A stretch of DNA of 64,000 bases from Pseudomonadota bacterium (GTDB taxonomy: Bacteria; Pseudomonadota; Alphaproteobacteria; Rhizobiales; Beijerinckiaceae), in the NCBI GenBank assembly GCA_020161575.1, contig JAIUNR010000010.1:1-64000 (forward strand), written 5' to 3'. Positions 8,808 to 18,592 of the stretch are shown here, one piece after another; the stretch's first letter is position 1; each line of letters starts with the position of its first letter. The position numbers and the translations under genes are program-made. A model generated the notes under the pieces. That model saw nothing but the letters and a program-made list of their open reading frames with translations. It was not told the DNA's origin and searched no databases.

Positions 8808-9653
8808 TCAGCCCTCCCTCACTTTGCCGCGGATATCGAGCGCGTCGATGAGCGCGTCGCCGAAGAGATTGATCGAGACCACCGTGATCGCGATCACGAT
8901 GCCGGGGTAAAGAATGATCCAGGGCGCGAGGAAGATCTGCGCCGTGCCCGAACTCATGATCGCACCCCAGCTCGGCAGCGGCGGCTGCGCGCCAAGACCG
9001 AAAAAGCCGAGCGTGGCTTCGAGGATAATCGCATCTCCGGTCGCCAGCATGCCGGCCACCAGCACCGGCGTCATCGCGTTCGGAATGAGATGCCGGAAGA
9101 GGATCACCGCATCGGATGCGCCGAGATTGCGCGCTGCCTCGATGTAGGTTTCCCCCTTGAGCGCGATGATCTGAGCGCGCGTCAACCTCGCGAACTGCGC
9201 GAAATACCCGACCGTGATCGCCACCGCCGTCGAACCAAGGCCAGGCCCGATGATCGCGATCAGCACCAGCGCGATGAGAATCTCCGGGAACGACCATGTC
9301 ATATCCGAAATGGCCATTAGCGCGCGGTCGATCCAGCCGCCGAAATAACCCGCGAGCCCGCCGATGATCACCCCGATCAGTACGGAAGCCGCCATTGAAC
9401 TCACCGCGATCCCGAGCGAGATCCGCGCGCCATAGAGGACGCGCGAGAAAAGGTCGCGGCCGAATTCGTCCGTCCCCATCCAATGCTTTGCACTGGGCTC
9501 AAGATTGGCGGCCGGCAAATTCATCGCATCATATGGAAATGGCGCGAGAAGCGGCGCGAACAACGCGCAAATGACAAGGGCGATCAGCACGATGGCGGCA
9601 GGTCCGCCGCGCAAGGTGCGGGCGGCCTTAGCAAAGGGAGCCAGAATACGCAT
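8808..9653 (-). CDS. peptide-type ABC transporter permease (DppC-like)
   Basis: BPD_transp_1 permease of about 281 residues. The start MRILAPFAKAARTLRGG at 9653 is chosen because it shares one base with the stop of the dppB-like gene (TGATG arrangement); a longer upstream frame is antisense-like. It has an N-terminal membrane span (AAIVLIALVICALFAPLLAP), the characteristic HWMGTDEFGRDLFSRVLYGA sequence of DppC/OppC proteins, further spans, and the EAARNLGASD cytoplasmic loop that contacts the ATPase. It forms the membrane channel together with the DppB-like subunit. Confidence 0.92.
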   Translation of the reverse strand: MRILAPFAKAARTLRGGPAAIVLIALVICALFAPLLAPFPYDAMNLPAANLEPSAKHWMGTDEFGRDLFSRVLYGARISLGIAVSSMAASVLIGVIIGGLAGYFGGWIDRALMAISDMTWSFPEILIALVLIAIIGPGLGSTAVAITVGYFAQFARLTRAQIIALKGETYIEAARNLGASDAVILFRHLIPNAMTPVLVAGMLATGDAIILEATLGFFGLGAQPPLPSWGAIMSSGTAQIFLAPWIILYPGIVIAITVVSINLFGDALIDALDIRGKVREG

Positions 9654-10579
9654 CACGTCACCCGATCCCGAATACGCGGATCTATGGCCGCCTGAACCAC
9701 ATCCGCCAGCAAGGTGCCCAGCATCACGGCGATGCCGAGCATCAGCAGGCACCCCTGCACAACAGGGTAATCGCGCTGATTGAGCGAGGTGATCAGCAGG
9801 GAGCCCAGGCCAGGCCGGGCAAAGACGAACTCGATCGTCACCGCGCCTCCCAAAATCCAGCCGATCTTGAGCCCGAGAAGCGTCACCACCGGCAGCATCG
9901 CGTGACGAAGGATATGCCTCAGATAGATGTCGCGGCGCGAAACGCCCTTGGCGTGCAGCATCATCACGAAATCCTGCCGCGCGGCATCGAGCATGGCGAC
10001 GCGGGTGACACGCGCGACAAGCGCGATCCCGCCAAGGCCGATGGTCAGCACGGGCAGCACCATCGCCTGCCAGTTTTTCGCGCCCGAAACCGGGAACCAG
10101 CCCAGCTCAACCGCAAAGATCAGGATCATCATCAGCCCGAGCCAGAAGCTCGGCACGGTCGAACCGGCAAGGATGATGCCCATCAGCGCGCGGTCAAACA
10201 GGCTGTCCTTTGCCATGGCGGCAAGCGCGCCGATCGCGATGCCGACAAGCGTCGAGAACACGAGCGCCGCGCTGCCCAGGGCGAGCGAATAAGGAAGGTT
10301 CTGCGCGATAAGCGCGGCGACCGGCTGCTTGAGGATGATCGCATCACCGAGATCACCCTGCATCAATTTGCCGAGCCAGATGCCGTATTGCACCAGAAGC
10401 GGCCGATCGAAGCCGTATTTGGCCATCAATTCGGCCTTGCGCTCGGGGGATGAACCGATCTGGAGGATGTGATCGATCGGGTCCCCCGGCACGAGGTGAA
10501 TGATCATGAAGATCACCACCGAAAGCCCGAAGAAAACCGGGATCAGCAGCAAAAGACGCCGCGCGAAATAACTGATCAT
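9653..10579 (-). CDS. peptide-type ABC transporter permease (DppB-like)
   Basis: 308 residues, the normal length for DppB/OppB. N-terminal span (LLLLIPVFFGLSVVIFMIIH), then the conserved LVPGDPIDHI block, GFDRPLLVQYGIWLGKLMQG, QPVAALIAQNLPYSLALGSA, and the EAA-type loop seen as LHAKGVSRRDIYLRHILRHA. The C-terminal GLGSLLITSLNQRDYPVVQG is typical. It forms a heterodimeric channel with the DppC-like permease. It starts 31 bp after the substrate-binding protein gene. Confidence 0.92.
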   Translation of the reverse strand: MISYFARRLLLLIPVFFGLSVVIFMIIHLVPGDPIDHILQIGSSPERKAELMAKYGFDRPLLVQYGIWLGKLMQGDLGDAIILKQPVAALIAQNLPYSLALGSAALVFSTLVGIAIGALAAMAKDSLFDRALMGIILAGSTVPSFWLGLMMILIFAVELGWFPVSGAKNWQAMVLPVLTIGLGGIALVARVTRVAMLDAARQDFVMMLHAKGVSRRDIYLRHILRHAMLPVVTLLGLKIGWILGGAVTIEFVFARPGLGSLLITSLNQRDYPVVQGCLLMLGIAVMLGTLLADVVQAAIDPRIRDRVT

Positions 10580-10610
10580 CCCGGTTTCCTTTCGTCCCCC
10601 GCCTTAGCTG

Positions 10611-12218
10611 TCAGTTGGTGATCTCGGAATCGAGGATCGTCTGGCTGGTGAGGCGGGTGCCGCGAACGGTCTCCGGCAGTTTCAGCTTCTTGGTCGAGTA
10701 GGCAAAGATGTTCACCGGCTCGTAAATCGGCGCAAAGGCATATTGCGAGAGGATATACTCGTGATACTTGCGGAAATTGATGACCCTCTCATCCCATGAG
10801 CGGGATTTGGTCATCGCGACCACATTGAGTTCCTCGGCCTTCGGATCATTGAGCATGGAAACGTTCGGATAGCCCGCGCGCTTGGCCGCGAAGAACCAGT
10901 CGATGATGTCCGCATTCGTCCAGGAATAGGAACGCACCGCGAGCTGGTGATCGGTCTTCTTCTTGTACTGTGCGTTGATGGTGGAGGCGTCAAAGACCGT
11001 GATGTCCGCGGCCATGCCAATAGCCTTGAGCTGGGCCTGCACCACTTCGGTAATGCGCTTGAACTCGGTGCCGTTGGTGGTCCAGAGCTTGACCTGAAGC
11101 TTCTTGCCATCTTTGACGCGGATGCCGTCCGGCCCGGCCTTCCAGCCAGCCTCGTCGAGCAAGGTCTTGGCGCGCGCCGCGTCATGGGAAATGGCGAATT
11201 TCGGATCGACTTTGGCCTCGGCGAGCCCCGAGATCAGAAAGCCGTTGGCGGGCTGGCCCACACCGCCATAGAGCGTCTGCCAAATGTCTTTCTGGTTGAT
11301 CGCATAGGCGGCGGCCGCGCGCACCTTGATGTCCGTGAAGGGCTCCACCTGCGTGTTGATCGGCATGTAGACGATTTCCGTCCCGGGGATCTGCATCACC
11401 TTGACGCTCTTCTCCGCCTTCAGACGCGGCAGGAAATCCGCCGGCACCGTGTAGAGGAGATCGACGCCGCCGGTCTTGAGCTCGAGGAAGGCGGTGGAAT
11501 CGTCGGCGATTTCGCGCACCGTGATCTTCTTGATCTTCGCCGCGCCCTTGTTCGTCGACAGAGCGGACGCCCATTTGTAATCATCGTTGCGCACCAGCAC
11601 GGTCTGCTGGCCGACCACGAAGCTCTCGACCTTGAACGGCCCTGTGCCGACCGAAGCCGTCACCCCGAATTTGTCGCCGAGCGCGTCATAGGCTTTCGGG
11701 GAAGGAATGCCCATGAACGAGGTCGAGAGGTTGAAGAGGAGATTCGGATCCGGGTTCTTCATGTGGAACTTCACGGTGAGATCATCCACAACCTCAACCC
11801 GCTCGATCGCGGCCACGGTGTCGGCGTTTTCCGTGCCCTTGAACTTGGGCACCCACCATTCGATCACCTTGGCGTTGAAGGGCTCGCCATCATGGAACTT
11901 CACGCCGGCCTTGAGCTTGAAGGTCCATTGCATGCCGTCCGGCGTAGTCTCCCACGAGGTTGCCAGATGCGGATGGAAGGTCTGGTCCGCATCCTGCTGG
12001 ATCAGGCGGTCATAAATCAGCGAATTGGCGCTGTTGAGCTTGGTCGCGGTGATCGGGTTATAGCTCGGGGCTCCAACCTCGCGCGCCGTGACGGCGAAGG
12101 TCGCCTCCTGCGCCATGGCGAAAGACATCGCGCCAAGCGCGACGCCCGCGCCGAGCAGCGACGAAATCAGCAGGCGAGCGGGTTTAGCAGGCCGGGAAGC
12201 GCTCGAAGGCATGGTCAT
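10611..12218 (-). CDS. periplasmic solute-binding protein of the peptide-type ABC transporter (SBP family 5)
   Basis: About 535 residues. The ATG at 12218 is chosen because GGAG lies 6 bases upstream. The Sec signal peptide is RLLISSLLGAGVALGAMSFA, with cleavage likely after AMA. The mature protein has the SBP_bac_5 pattern: NSLIYDRLIQQDADQTFHPH, LATSWETTPDGMQWTFKLKA, GVKFHDGEPFNAK and the C-terminal domain ending in a short tail. It should capture the peptide-like substrate in the periplasm and deliver it to the DppBC-like channel. The ligand cannot be read from sequence; opines, di- or oligopeptides or modified amino acids are all possible given the M81 peptidase and the FAD oxidoreductase nearby. 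Confidence 0.92.
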   Translation of the reverse strand: MTMPSSASRPAKPARLLISSLLGAGVALGAMSFAMAQEATFAVTAREVGAPSYNPITATKLNSANSLIYDRLIQQDADQTFHPHLATSWETTPDGMQWTFKLKAGVKFHDGEPFNAKVIEWWVPKFKGTENADTVAAIERVEVVDDLTVKFHMKNPDPNLLFNLSTSFMGIPSPKAYDALGDKFGVTASVGTGPFKVESFVVGQQTVLVRNDDYKWASALSTNKGAAKIKKITVREIADDSTAFLELKTGGVDLLYTVPADFLPRLKAEKSVKVMQIPGTEIVYMPINTQVEPFTDIKVRAAAAYAINQKDIWQTLYGGVGQPANGFLISGLAEAKVDPKFAISHDAARAKTLLDEAGWKAGPDGIRVKDGKKLQVKLWTTNGTEFKRITEVVQAQLKAIGMAADITVFDASTINAQYKKKTDHQLAVRSYSWTNADIIDWFFAAKRAGYPNVSMLNDPKAEELNVVAMTKSRSWDERVINFRKYHEYILSQYAFAPIYEPVNIFAYSTKKLKLPETVRGTRLTSQTILDSEITN

Positions 12219-12249
12219 GGGCAACTCCATACGGTGAGAGGTAAACGTT

Positions 12250-13140
12250 CTAGGAGGCACGGTGAGGGCCGGAATCGTCGCCGACATATCCGGTAAACAG
12301 GCTGTAGAGCTGCGAGACGCGGTTCATCCGTGCCTCGACATCAGGGCCGATCTCGATCGAGATCGCGTTCATCATCAGGTTGATGAGGGCGGCCATCTGG
12401 GCGGTTGAATCCCAGAACAGGTTGAACTCGGTCGGCACCACGAACATTTCCGCGACATGTTCGCGCCCCCAGGTGCAGAAGGCATCTGTCACCAGGGTCA
12501 CGGGGATGCCGGCTTTGTGGGCATCACTGGCGAGGAGCGCCGCGAGGCGGGAGTAACGCCGGGCCTCGAAGATCACGAGGCAGATGTCTTTCGGGTCCGT
12601 CGCGAGCAATTCGACGAAATTGCCCCCGGCAAGATCGACGATGCTCACGCCGTCGCGCAGATATTGCAGCTGGTGGCCGAACATATAGGCCATGCTGCGC
12701 TCGGTCTGGAAACCCGCGACGAAAACCCGTTTTGCACGCGCGAGGCGCTTGATCGCGGGAAGCCACTCTTCGCTTTGAGCGATTTCATAAACCGCCACGA
12801 GACCCGCCATTTCCAGCTTGAGCGCCTCGGAAAGCTGATCTTTCCCCGCGAGCGATTTCTGCTGGAATTCGCGCAGGCGATCGCTGATCAGCCATGGCCG
12901 ATCCCCGATATCCTGTCCGAGTTGCTCCTTGAGATCCTTGAAGCTGCGGTAGCCGAGCGAGCGGCAGAAGCGCCCGACTGTCGGCTCGCTGACGCCAACT
13001 TTCGCCGCCAAGGTTGCCGCTGTTTCAAAAGGAATTCCGCTGGTTTTCGCCAGGATATAGCTCGCAAGCGCACGGTCCGCCTTCGAGCCGGAGGCGAGAC
13101 ATTCCCTCAATCGCTGGCGAACGCTGGTCTGCATGTCCAC
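12250..13140 (-). CDS. RpiR/MurR-family transcriptional regulator
   Basis: 296 residues: an N-terminal HTH_6 domain (residues about 1-80; LAAKVGVSEPTVGRFCRSLG is the recognition helix region) and a C-terminal SIS (sugar isomerase-like) domain at about 125-260 (AKRVFVAGFQTERSMAYMFG, ICLVIFEARRYSRLAALLAS). RpiR-type SIS domains normally sense phosphosugars, but many alphaproteobacterial members sit by amino-acid or peptide operons. It is the first gene of the operon, 31 bp ahead of the binding-protein gene, so it probably autoregulates and controls the transporter. Starts at 13140 or 13134 (MQTSV) are both possible. Confidence 0.9.
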   Translation of the reverse strand: MDMQTSVRQRLRECLASGSKADRALASYILAKTSGIPFETAATLAAKVGVSEPTVGRFCRSLGYRSFKDLKEQLGQDIGDRPWLISDRLREFQQKSLAGKDQLSEALKLEMAGLVAVYEIAQSEEWLPAIKRLARAKRVFVAGFQTERSMAYMFGHQLQYLRDGVSIVDLAGGNFVELLATDPKDICLVIFEARRYSRLAALLASDAHKAGIPVTLVTDAFCTWGREHVAEMFVVPTEFNLFWDSTAQMAALINLMMNAISIEIGPDVEARMNRVSQLYSLFTGYVGDDSGPHRAS

Positions 13141-13205
13141 TCCCCGCTGGGCTGCATTCCTGAAAGCTGAAATTTTTCTATCATTGAGTCAATTGTTTTT
13201 ATTTT

Positions 13206-13225
13206 TCTTGCGCATTGACGCAAGA
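13206..13225. promoter_or_regulatory. candidate RpiR operator in the divergent promoter region
   Basis: A perfect 7-bp inverted repeat TCTTGCG-CATTGA-CGCAAGA is centred between the rpiR start (13140) and the oxidoreductase start (13297). Its location in the only divergent intergenic space and its symmetry make it the best operator candidate for the RpiR-type dimer. The surrounding T-rich run (13190-13205) may hold promoter elements. Confidence 0.5.
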
Positions 13226-13296
13226 TGCGCTCATCAATCAATGGTGCGAGGCGGCAACATGTGGTCGCCTCCGGTTCACGAGATGCGAAGCCCGGC

Positions 13297-14430
13297 ATGA
13301 AGAACTATGATTTTGTGGTTGTCGGCGCAGGCATTTCCGGTGCGTCAGCGGCCTTTTACCTCGCGGATCTCGGCACCGTCCTGCTGCTCGAAACCGAGGC
13401 CGTGCCCGGCTATCACAGCACCGGGCGCTCGGCTGCGCTGTTTACCCCGAATTTCGGTCCGCCCGTTGTGCGCAAACTGAACGTGGCCGGACATGATTTT
13501 TTTGTCTCGCCCCCTGACGGATTTTCAGACCGCCCTTTGCTCACGCCCCGCCAATCACTGACGATCGCGCGGCCAGGCGAGGAAGAGAACCTCGCGGCTG
13601 TGCTCGCCTCTTCAACCGCGCAGCATCCAATATTCGAAATCACGCCCGAAGAAGCGTGCAGGCTGACGCCGATCGTACGCCGTGACGTCATCGCCGCCGC
13701 TGCCTTGGAGCCGGGCGTGACGGATATGGATGTCGCGGCGATCCATCAGGGGTTTCTGGGCGGTTTTCGCAAGAAAGGCGGCGTGATCCACATTTCAGCG
13801 CATGTCAGCGGCCTCTATCGCGAGAGCCAGGGCTGGCGGGTTGAGGCAGGCGGGGAAACCTTCCATGCCGGCTTCATCATCAACGCGGCGGGCGCCTGGG
13901 GCGATCATGTCGCCGGCCTTGCCGGAATCGCGCCGATCGGGCTCGTCGCCAAGCGCCGGACGATGATCGGAATCGAGACATCGCTTCCGCTCGCCGAGAC
14001 GCCGCTCGTGGAATTTGCCGGCGAGGAAGCCTATTTCAAGCCTGACACCGGACGGATTCTCGCCTCACCCGGTGATGAAACCCCGGTTCCCCCGCAGGAT
14101 GTCCAGCCGGAAGAGTGGGATATCGCCGTCGCGGCTGATTGGCTGCAACGCCATACGACGCTCGACGTTCGGCGCGTCGCCAATAGCTGGGCAGGATTAC
14201 GAACCTTCGTTTCCGACCACGCCCCCGTGGTGGGAGAGGAACCCGGTCATCCGGGATTTTTCTGGCTCGTGGGTCAGGGCGGTTACGGCATCATGCATTC
14301 GCCGACGCTGGGACGCGCCACCGCCGCCTTGATCGAAACCGGCGATCTGCCACCGGATTTGCTGGTGATCGGACTCGGGGTGGACGATCTCGGGCCGGCG
14401 CGGTTGCGGCGCGCGCCAGCACAACCCTGA
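13297..14430 (+). CDS. FAD-dependent amino-acid/amine oxidoreductase (DAO family)
   Basis: 377 residues from the start MKNYDFVVVGAGISGASAAF, which places the GxGxxG dinucleotide-binding motif at the very N-terminus as usual for the DAO (DadA/glycine-oxidase/glycerol-3-phosphate dehydrogenase-like) fold. GYHSTGRSAALF is the flavin-contact region. A C-terminal block WAGLRTFVSDHAPVVGEEPG, followed by WLVGQGGYGIMHSPTLG, contacts FAD again. It would oxidise a secondary or D-amino acid to an imino/keto acid. It is divergent from the peptide-transport operon and probably shares its regulator, so it may act on the product of the M81 peptidase. A longer frame from 13225 lacks homology. Confidence 0.85.
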   Translation: MKNYDFVVVGAGISGASAAFYLADLGTVLLLETEAVPGYHSTGRSAALFTPNFGPPVVRKLNVAGHDFFVSPPDGFSDRPLLTPRQSLTIARPGEEENLAAVLASSTAQHPIFEITPEEACRLTPIVRRDVIAAAALEPGVTDMDVAAIHQGFLGGFRKKGGVIHISAHVSGLYRESQGWRVEAGGETFHAGFIINAAGAWGDHVAGLAGIAPIGLVAKRRTMIGIETSLPLAETPLVEFAGEEAYFKPDTGRILASPGDETPVPPQDVQPEEWDIAVAADWLQRHTTLDVRRVANSWAGLRTFVSDHAPVVGEEPGHPGFFWLVGQGGYGIMHSPTLGRATAALIETGDLPPDLLVIGLGVDDLGPARLRRAPAQP

Positions 14431-14462
14431 AAATGCAAGGCGCTTGGCTCCCCTCAGGCCGC

Positions 14463-15875
14463 TCAAGCGCCAAGCCGCTCTGTTTTCATGAACTGAAGGA
14501 ACGAAGGATCATCGGCATAGGCAATGTTGATCCGCATTCCGGGCCGGATGCATTCGCGCTCCGGGTAGAAGACCGAACCGGGCGCAATGAAGATGCTATG
14601 ACGCGAAGCGCGTGCCGCGAGCGCGAGATCATCTGTTCCCTCCGGCAGTTCGGTCCAGAGGTAATACCCGCCAGAGGGCGGTGCAAACAAACCAAGGCCG
14701 ACACGGTCAAGCGCCGCCTGTGCGCGGTGCGAAGCGCGGCCGATGCGTTCACGCAGGCGCCGCAGATGATGCCGATACTGTCCGCTCTCGATAAGGTCGC
14801 TCACCATGTGTTCGAGATAGCCGGAGCTGTTGACGACCGTGAGCATCTTCATGTTGCACAGGGCGTTCGTCAGCGCCGGGCTCGCGGCGATGTACCCGAT
14901 CCTGAGGCTCGCCGAGAGTGTTTTCGAGAAAGTCCCGACGCAGATCACCCGGCCGAGCTGGTCGAGCGCGGCGAGACGCGGCTGGATTGCCGGCAACACA
15001 TCGCCGAATGGGTCATCCTCCACGACATGAATTCCGCCGCGCGCCGCAATCTGCAACAGGTTATGCGCGACAGGGAAGGAAATCGAACTTCCTGTCGGGT
15101 TGTGCGCCAGGGACTGGGTGAAAAAGATCTTTGGCGCAGCCTTGGCAATCTGGCTTTCGAGATGGTCGAGATCAGGCCCGTCCGGGTTACGCCGCACGCC
15201 TACAACCTCGATTCCCGCGAGGCGGAGCTTGCCGAAAAGCGGGTAATAGCCAGGGCTGTCCACCAGCACGCGATCGCCGCGCCGCAGCAGGTGCCGGATG
15301 ATGAGGTCGAGCGCGTGATTGGCGCCGAAGGTGATCAAAATCTGATCCGCGTTGACCTTGATCGAACGTTCGGAAAGCATGAGCGCGATGGCATTGCGCA
15401 AAGGAGCAAAGCCGATCGGGTCTCCATATCCATGGCTGACCGGGCGGGAATGGCGCCCGCCGGAAGGACGCAGATGCCGCCCCAGTTCAGATTCCTCCAT
15501 CCATCCGGCCGGGGGACGTCCATCCCCTACCCTCACATGCTGCACCTGCTGCAATTGCTCGCGCAACAGCGAGACGAGATCGACCGCTTCGACGATGTGG
15601 GGCGCCGCCACCGCCTCCATGAGCCCCTGCGTCGTCTCGTTCGCCCGGACATAAAACCCCGAGCCGCGCCTGGCTTGGAGCCATCCGCGCGCGACAAGAC
15701 GATCATAAGCTTCGACCACGGTGTTTTTCGAAACGCCGTATTCCAGCGCAGCGGCTCGGATCGCCGGCAGACGGCGACCGGGCAGCAACAGCCCTTGATC
15801 GATGGCATGAGCAATACGGGCAACCAGATCTTCGATCAGACTCACGGGCGTGTCCCTACGTAATCCGGTACACAT
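14463..15875 (-). CDS. MocR/PdxR-type regulator (GntR HTH + aminotransferase domain)
   Basis: About 470 residues with a GntR winged helix at the N-terminus ([40 protein letters not shown]) joined by a linker to a fold-type I aminotransferase domain. The PLP-binding stretch is [20 protein letters not shown], in which Lys of SKT is the Schiff-base residue; NPTG and the PGYYP block are also present. MocR proteins use the aminotransferase domain as a PLP/ligand sensor. It lies divergent from the HMG-CoA reductase operon, so it is the likely regulator of mevalonate/HMG catabolism. The start is uncertain: ATG 15893, ATG 15875 or GTG 15845 (the last has AGGGA 7 bases upstream). Confidence 0.88.
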   Translation of the reverse strand: MCTGLRRDTPVSLIEDLVARIAHAIDQGLLLPGRRLPAIRAAALEYGVSKNTVVEAYDRLVARGWLQARRGSGFYVRANETTQGLMEAVAAPHIVEAVDLVSLLREQLQQVQHVRVGDGRPPAGWMEESELGRHLRPSGGRHSRPVSHGYGDPIGFAPLRNAIALMLSERSIKVNADQILITFGANHALDLIIRHLLRRGDRVLVDSPGYYPLFGKLRLAGIEVVGVRRNPDGPDLDHLESQIAKAAPKIFFTQSLAHNPTGSSISFPVAHNLLQIAARGGIHVVEDDPFGDVLPAIQPRLAALDQLGRVICVGTFSKTLSASLRIGYIAASPALTNALCNMKMLTVVNSSGYLEHMVSDLIESGQYRHHLRRLRERIGRASHRAQAALDRVGLGLFAPPSGGYYLWTELPEGTDDLALAARASRHSIFIAPGSVFYPERECIRPGMRINIAYADDPSFLQFMKTERLGA

Positions 15876-15901
15876 TAGCGCATTCTGGCGCAAATTGTAC
15901 C
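15867..15901. promoter_or_regulatory. candidate operator between the MocR gene and mvaA
   Basis: Nested dyad symmetry: outer GGTACA (15867-15872) and TGTACC (15896-15901), inner GCGC (15878-15881) and GCGC (15888-15891), nearly the same centre. It lies at the 5' end of the regulator gene and about 80-110 bp upstream of the mvaA start, a fitting position for autoregulation plus control of the divergent operon. Confidence 0.45.
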
Positions 15902-15979
15902 TTGTTTAAGGATGGCAATGCCTCACACTGGTGGTCAACAAGAAGGCCGTCGTCTGGACGACGGCATGGAGGAATGACC

Positions 15980-17299
15980 ATGACGGGCAGCAACGCCGGG
16001 CCAACCGGCGGCAGCGTCAACGCGCGTATTGCCGATTTTCGCAACCTTGAACCGGCCAAGCGGCTCGATGCACTCGTCGCGGCGGGCGGGTTGTCACCAG
16101 CCGATGCCGCGCTGCTGGGGAAACCAGGCGCCCTGCCTTTGTCACTTGCGAACGGCATGATCGAGAACGTTGTCGGCACGTTCGAGTTGCCGCTGGGTGT
16201 CGCCACAAATTTCCAGGTCAATGGACGCGACTACCTTATTCCAATGGCGGTGGAGGAACCCTCCGTCGTGGCGGCCGCCTCCTACATGGCGCGGATCGCC
16301 CGCACAGGCGGCGGCTTCTTCACATCCTCCGACAATCCTGTGATGCGGGCGCAGGTACAGGTTCTCGGAACATCCGATCCCGAAGGCGCACGCCATCGCC
16401 TGCTCGGCGCCAAGGCCGAAATCGTGGCGGCGGCCAACGAGAAGGACAAAGTTCTGGTCTCGCTCGGCGGGGGCTGCCGCGATATCGAGGTGCATGTCTT
16501 CCCGCACACGCCGCGCGGCGCGATTGTCGTGATGCATCTCATCGTCGATGTACGCGACGCGATGGGCGCGAACACGGTCAATACCATGGCGGAAACCGTG
16601 GCGCCGATCGTGGAGCGCGTCACCGGCGGGGCGGTCCGGCTGCGCATCCTGTCCAACCTCGCCGATCTGAGATTGGCGCGGGCGCGGGTGGAAGTGAGCC
16701 CGGCGGCGCTGGCCACGAGCGAGTTCTCGGGTGATCGCATGATCGAGGGCATTCTCGATGCCTATACCTTCGCCGCCATCGATCCCTACCGTGCCGCGAC
16801 CCACAACAAGGGCATCATGAACGGCATCGACCCCGTCGTGGTCGCGACCGGGAACGACTGGCGCGCGATCGAGGCCGGCGCCCATGCCTATGCCGCTCGC
16901 TCGGGGCGCTATACCTCCTTGACCACCTGGGAGCAGGCGAAGAACGGCAATCTCATCGGCACGATCGAGATGCCGATGGCGCTCGGCCTTGTCGGGGGTG
17001 CCACGAAAACGCACCCGCTGGCGCAGGCATCGCTGCGCCTTCTCGGCGTCAAGACCGCGCAGGAGCTGGCGGAGGTGACGGTTGCCGTCGGGCTGGCGCA
17101 AAACATGGCGGCGCTAAGGGCGCTGGCGACAGAAGGCATCCAGCGCGGCCACATGGCGCTTCATGCACGCAACATCGCGATCGTTGCAGGCGCAGCCGGA
17201 AGAGAGATCGAGATCGTCGCCACCGAGCTGGCCAAGGCGCATGACGTGCGGACCGACCGCGCACGCGAGATTCTTGCCCGATTGCGCAAGGAGAGCTGA
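15980..17299 (+). CDS. mvaA: hydroxymethylglutaryl-CoA reductase, class II (degradative)
   Basis: 439 residues. The ATG at 15980 has GGAGG (15968-15972) at 7-base spacing; longer upstream frames are less likely. Class II HMG-CoA reductase features: the catalytic Glu region [20 protein letters not shown], the Lys-bearing [20 protein letters not shown] block, [13 protein letters not shown], and the C-terminal flap with catalytic His ([18 protein letters not shown]). Such enzymes, as in Pseudomonas mevalonii, oxidise mevalonate to HMG-CoA with NAD and CoA. It is the first gene of an operon that also encodes an ABC importer and HMG-CoA lyase, which favours a catabolic over an isoprenoid-biosynthetic role; no mevalonate kinase is nearby. 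Confidence 0.95.
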   Translation: MTGSNAGPTGGSVNARIADFRNLEPAKRLDALVAAGGLSPADAALLGKPGALPLSLANGMIENVVGTFELPLGVATNFQVNGRDYLIPMAVEEPSVVAAASYMARIARTGGGFFTSSDNPVMRAQVQVLGTSDPEGARHRLLGAKAEIVAAANEKDKVLVSLGGGCRDIEVHVFPHTPRGAIVVMHLIVDVRDAMGANTVNTMAETVAPIVERVTGGAVRLRILSNLADLRLARARVEVSPAALATSEFSGDRMIEGILDAYTFAAIDPYRAATHNKGIMNGIDPVVVATGNDWRAIEAGAHAYAARSGRYTSLTTWEQAKNGNLIGTIEMPMALGLVGGATKTHPLAQASLRLLGVKTAQELAEVTVAVGLAQNMAALRALATEGIQRGHMALHARNIAIVAGAAGREIEIVATELAKAHDVRTDRAREILARLRKES

Positions 17300-17377
17300 A
17301 AACCCACCCAGAATGCAAGAACGCTACACGGAACACATCATCATATGCCCGGAAAACGGGTAACAAGGAGGAACACC

Positions 17378-18577
17378 ATGAACACGATTTCCCGTCGCAC
17401 CTTCGCGGCGCTGATGGCATCGGCGGCCGTTTTCGCGGGGCCGGCCCTTGCCCAGCAGGGCGACATCAAGATCGGCTATAATGCCGACCAATCCGCCTCC
17501 GGCGCGGCCGAGCTCGGCCTTTCCGGTCGTTACGGCTTCGAGGCCGCGATCGAGGATATCAACGCGAAAGGCGGTGTGCTCGGGCGCAAGCTCGTCGCGG
17601 TGATCCGCGACGATGCCGCCGCCCCGCCCAAATCGATCCAGAACATGAATGAGCTGATCGACAACGAGAAGGTCGCAGCCGTTGTCGGCCCGACCAATTC
17701 CGGCAATGCGCTCGCATGGCTGCATATCCCGCAGCAGAAGAAAGTGCCGGTGATTTCGCATGTCGCCACGGCAACCGACATGACCGCCCGCTACGCCAAG
17801 GAATCGCAGAACTACATCTTCCGCGTCTCGATGGTCGACCGCGAACAGCTTGCGCTTCTTTCGGCTTATGCCGTGAAGGCCTCTAAGGACAAGAAGATCG
17901 CCATCATCGCCGATACGACCGGCTACGGCCAATCGGCGACCAAGGACTTGCTGGAAATCCTCGCCCTGCATGGGGTCACGCCCGTCGGGGTTGAGAAATT
18001 CGGCCCCAAGGATACCGACATGACCTCGCAGCTGGCCAAGCTCAAGGCTGCCGGCGCCGATATGGTGATTTCCGGCTCCCTCGCCGATGCCACTGCGCAA
18101 GTGCTCAAGAGCATGGAGAAGATGGATTATTACCCGGGCCTTCTTTCCACCTGGGGCTCCATCAACTCGCCGCTGATCAACATTGCCGGGCCGAAACTGG
18201 CGGAAAAGACGATCTTCGCGGCCTCGACCACGGCGGATGCCAACCCGAAGGCGACAGCACTCTCGAAGCGGCTTCTGGCGAAATACCCGAACATGCCGGC
18301 CTTCGTCTCCGCCGCGCAGGGCTATGATGCCGTGATGCTGATCGCCGCCGCGATCACCAAGGCCGGTTCGACCGATGGCGAGAAGGTGGCTGCCGCGCTT
18401 GAGGATCTCGGGGCTGTCGACGGCATCATCAAGACCTACAACAAGCCCTATTCCAAGGCGAACCACGAAGCGCTCGGCGTGGCGGATTTCCATCTCGCGC
18501 AGTGGAAGGACGGCGTTGTGGTGAAGCTTGACAATGCTGTCGTGAAGTCGATCACGGCGGCTGATCTCAAGCGCTGA
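17378..18577 (+). CDS. branched-chain-type ABC transporter solute-binding protein (Peripla_BP_6)
   Basis: 399 residues. The ATG at 17378 follows AAGGAGG closely. The N-terminus NTISRRTFAALMASAAVFAG has a twin-arginine SRRTF motif before the hydrophobic stretch, so Tat export is likely, with cleavage near ALA-QQ. The mature protein is LivK-like: IKIGYNADQSASGAAELGLS, GGVLGRKLVAVIRDDAAAPP, AVVGPTNSGNALAWLHIPQQ. Placed between HMG-CoA reductase and the Liv permeases, it probably binds mevalonate or a related branched short-chain acid rather than Leu/Ile/Val. That is inferred from context. Confidence 0.9.
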   Translation: MNTISRRTFAALMASAAVFAGPALAQQGDIKIGYNADQSASGAAELGLSGRYGFEAAIEDINAKGGVLGRKLVAVIRDDAAAPPKSIQNMNELIDNEKVAAVVGPTNSGNALAWLHIPQQKKVPVISHVATATDMTARYAKESQNYIFRVSMVDREQLALLSAYAVKASKDKKIAIIADTTGYGQSATKDLLEILALHGVTPVGVEKFGPKDTDMTSQLAKLKAAGADMVISGSLADATAQVLKSMEKMDYYPGLLSTWGSINSPLINIAGPKLAEKTIFAASTTADANPKATALSKRLLAKYPNMPAFVSAAQGYDAVMLIAAAITKAGSTDGEKVAAALEDLGAVDGIIKTYNKPYSKANHEALGVADFHLAQWKDGVVVKLDNAVVKSITAADLKR

Positions 18578-18592
18578 TCAACCGGCTCCCTC

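Noticed and set aside
10947..12296. 449-residue plus-strand frame opposite the binding-protein gene
   Set aside because: Antisense shadow; the minus-strand protein has a signal peptide and SBP_bac_5 motifs.
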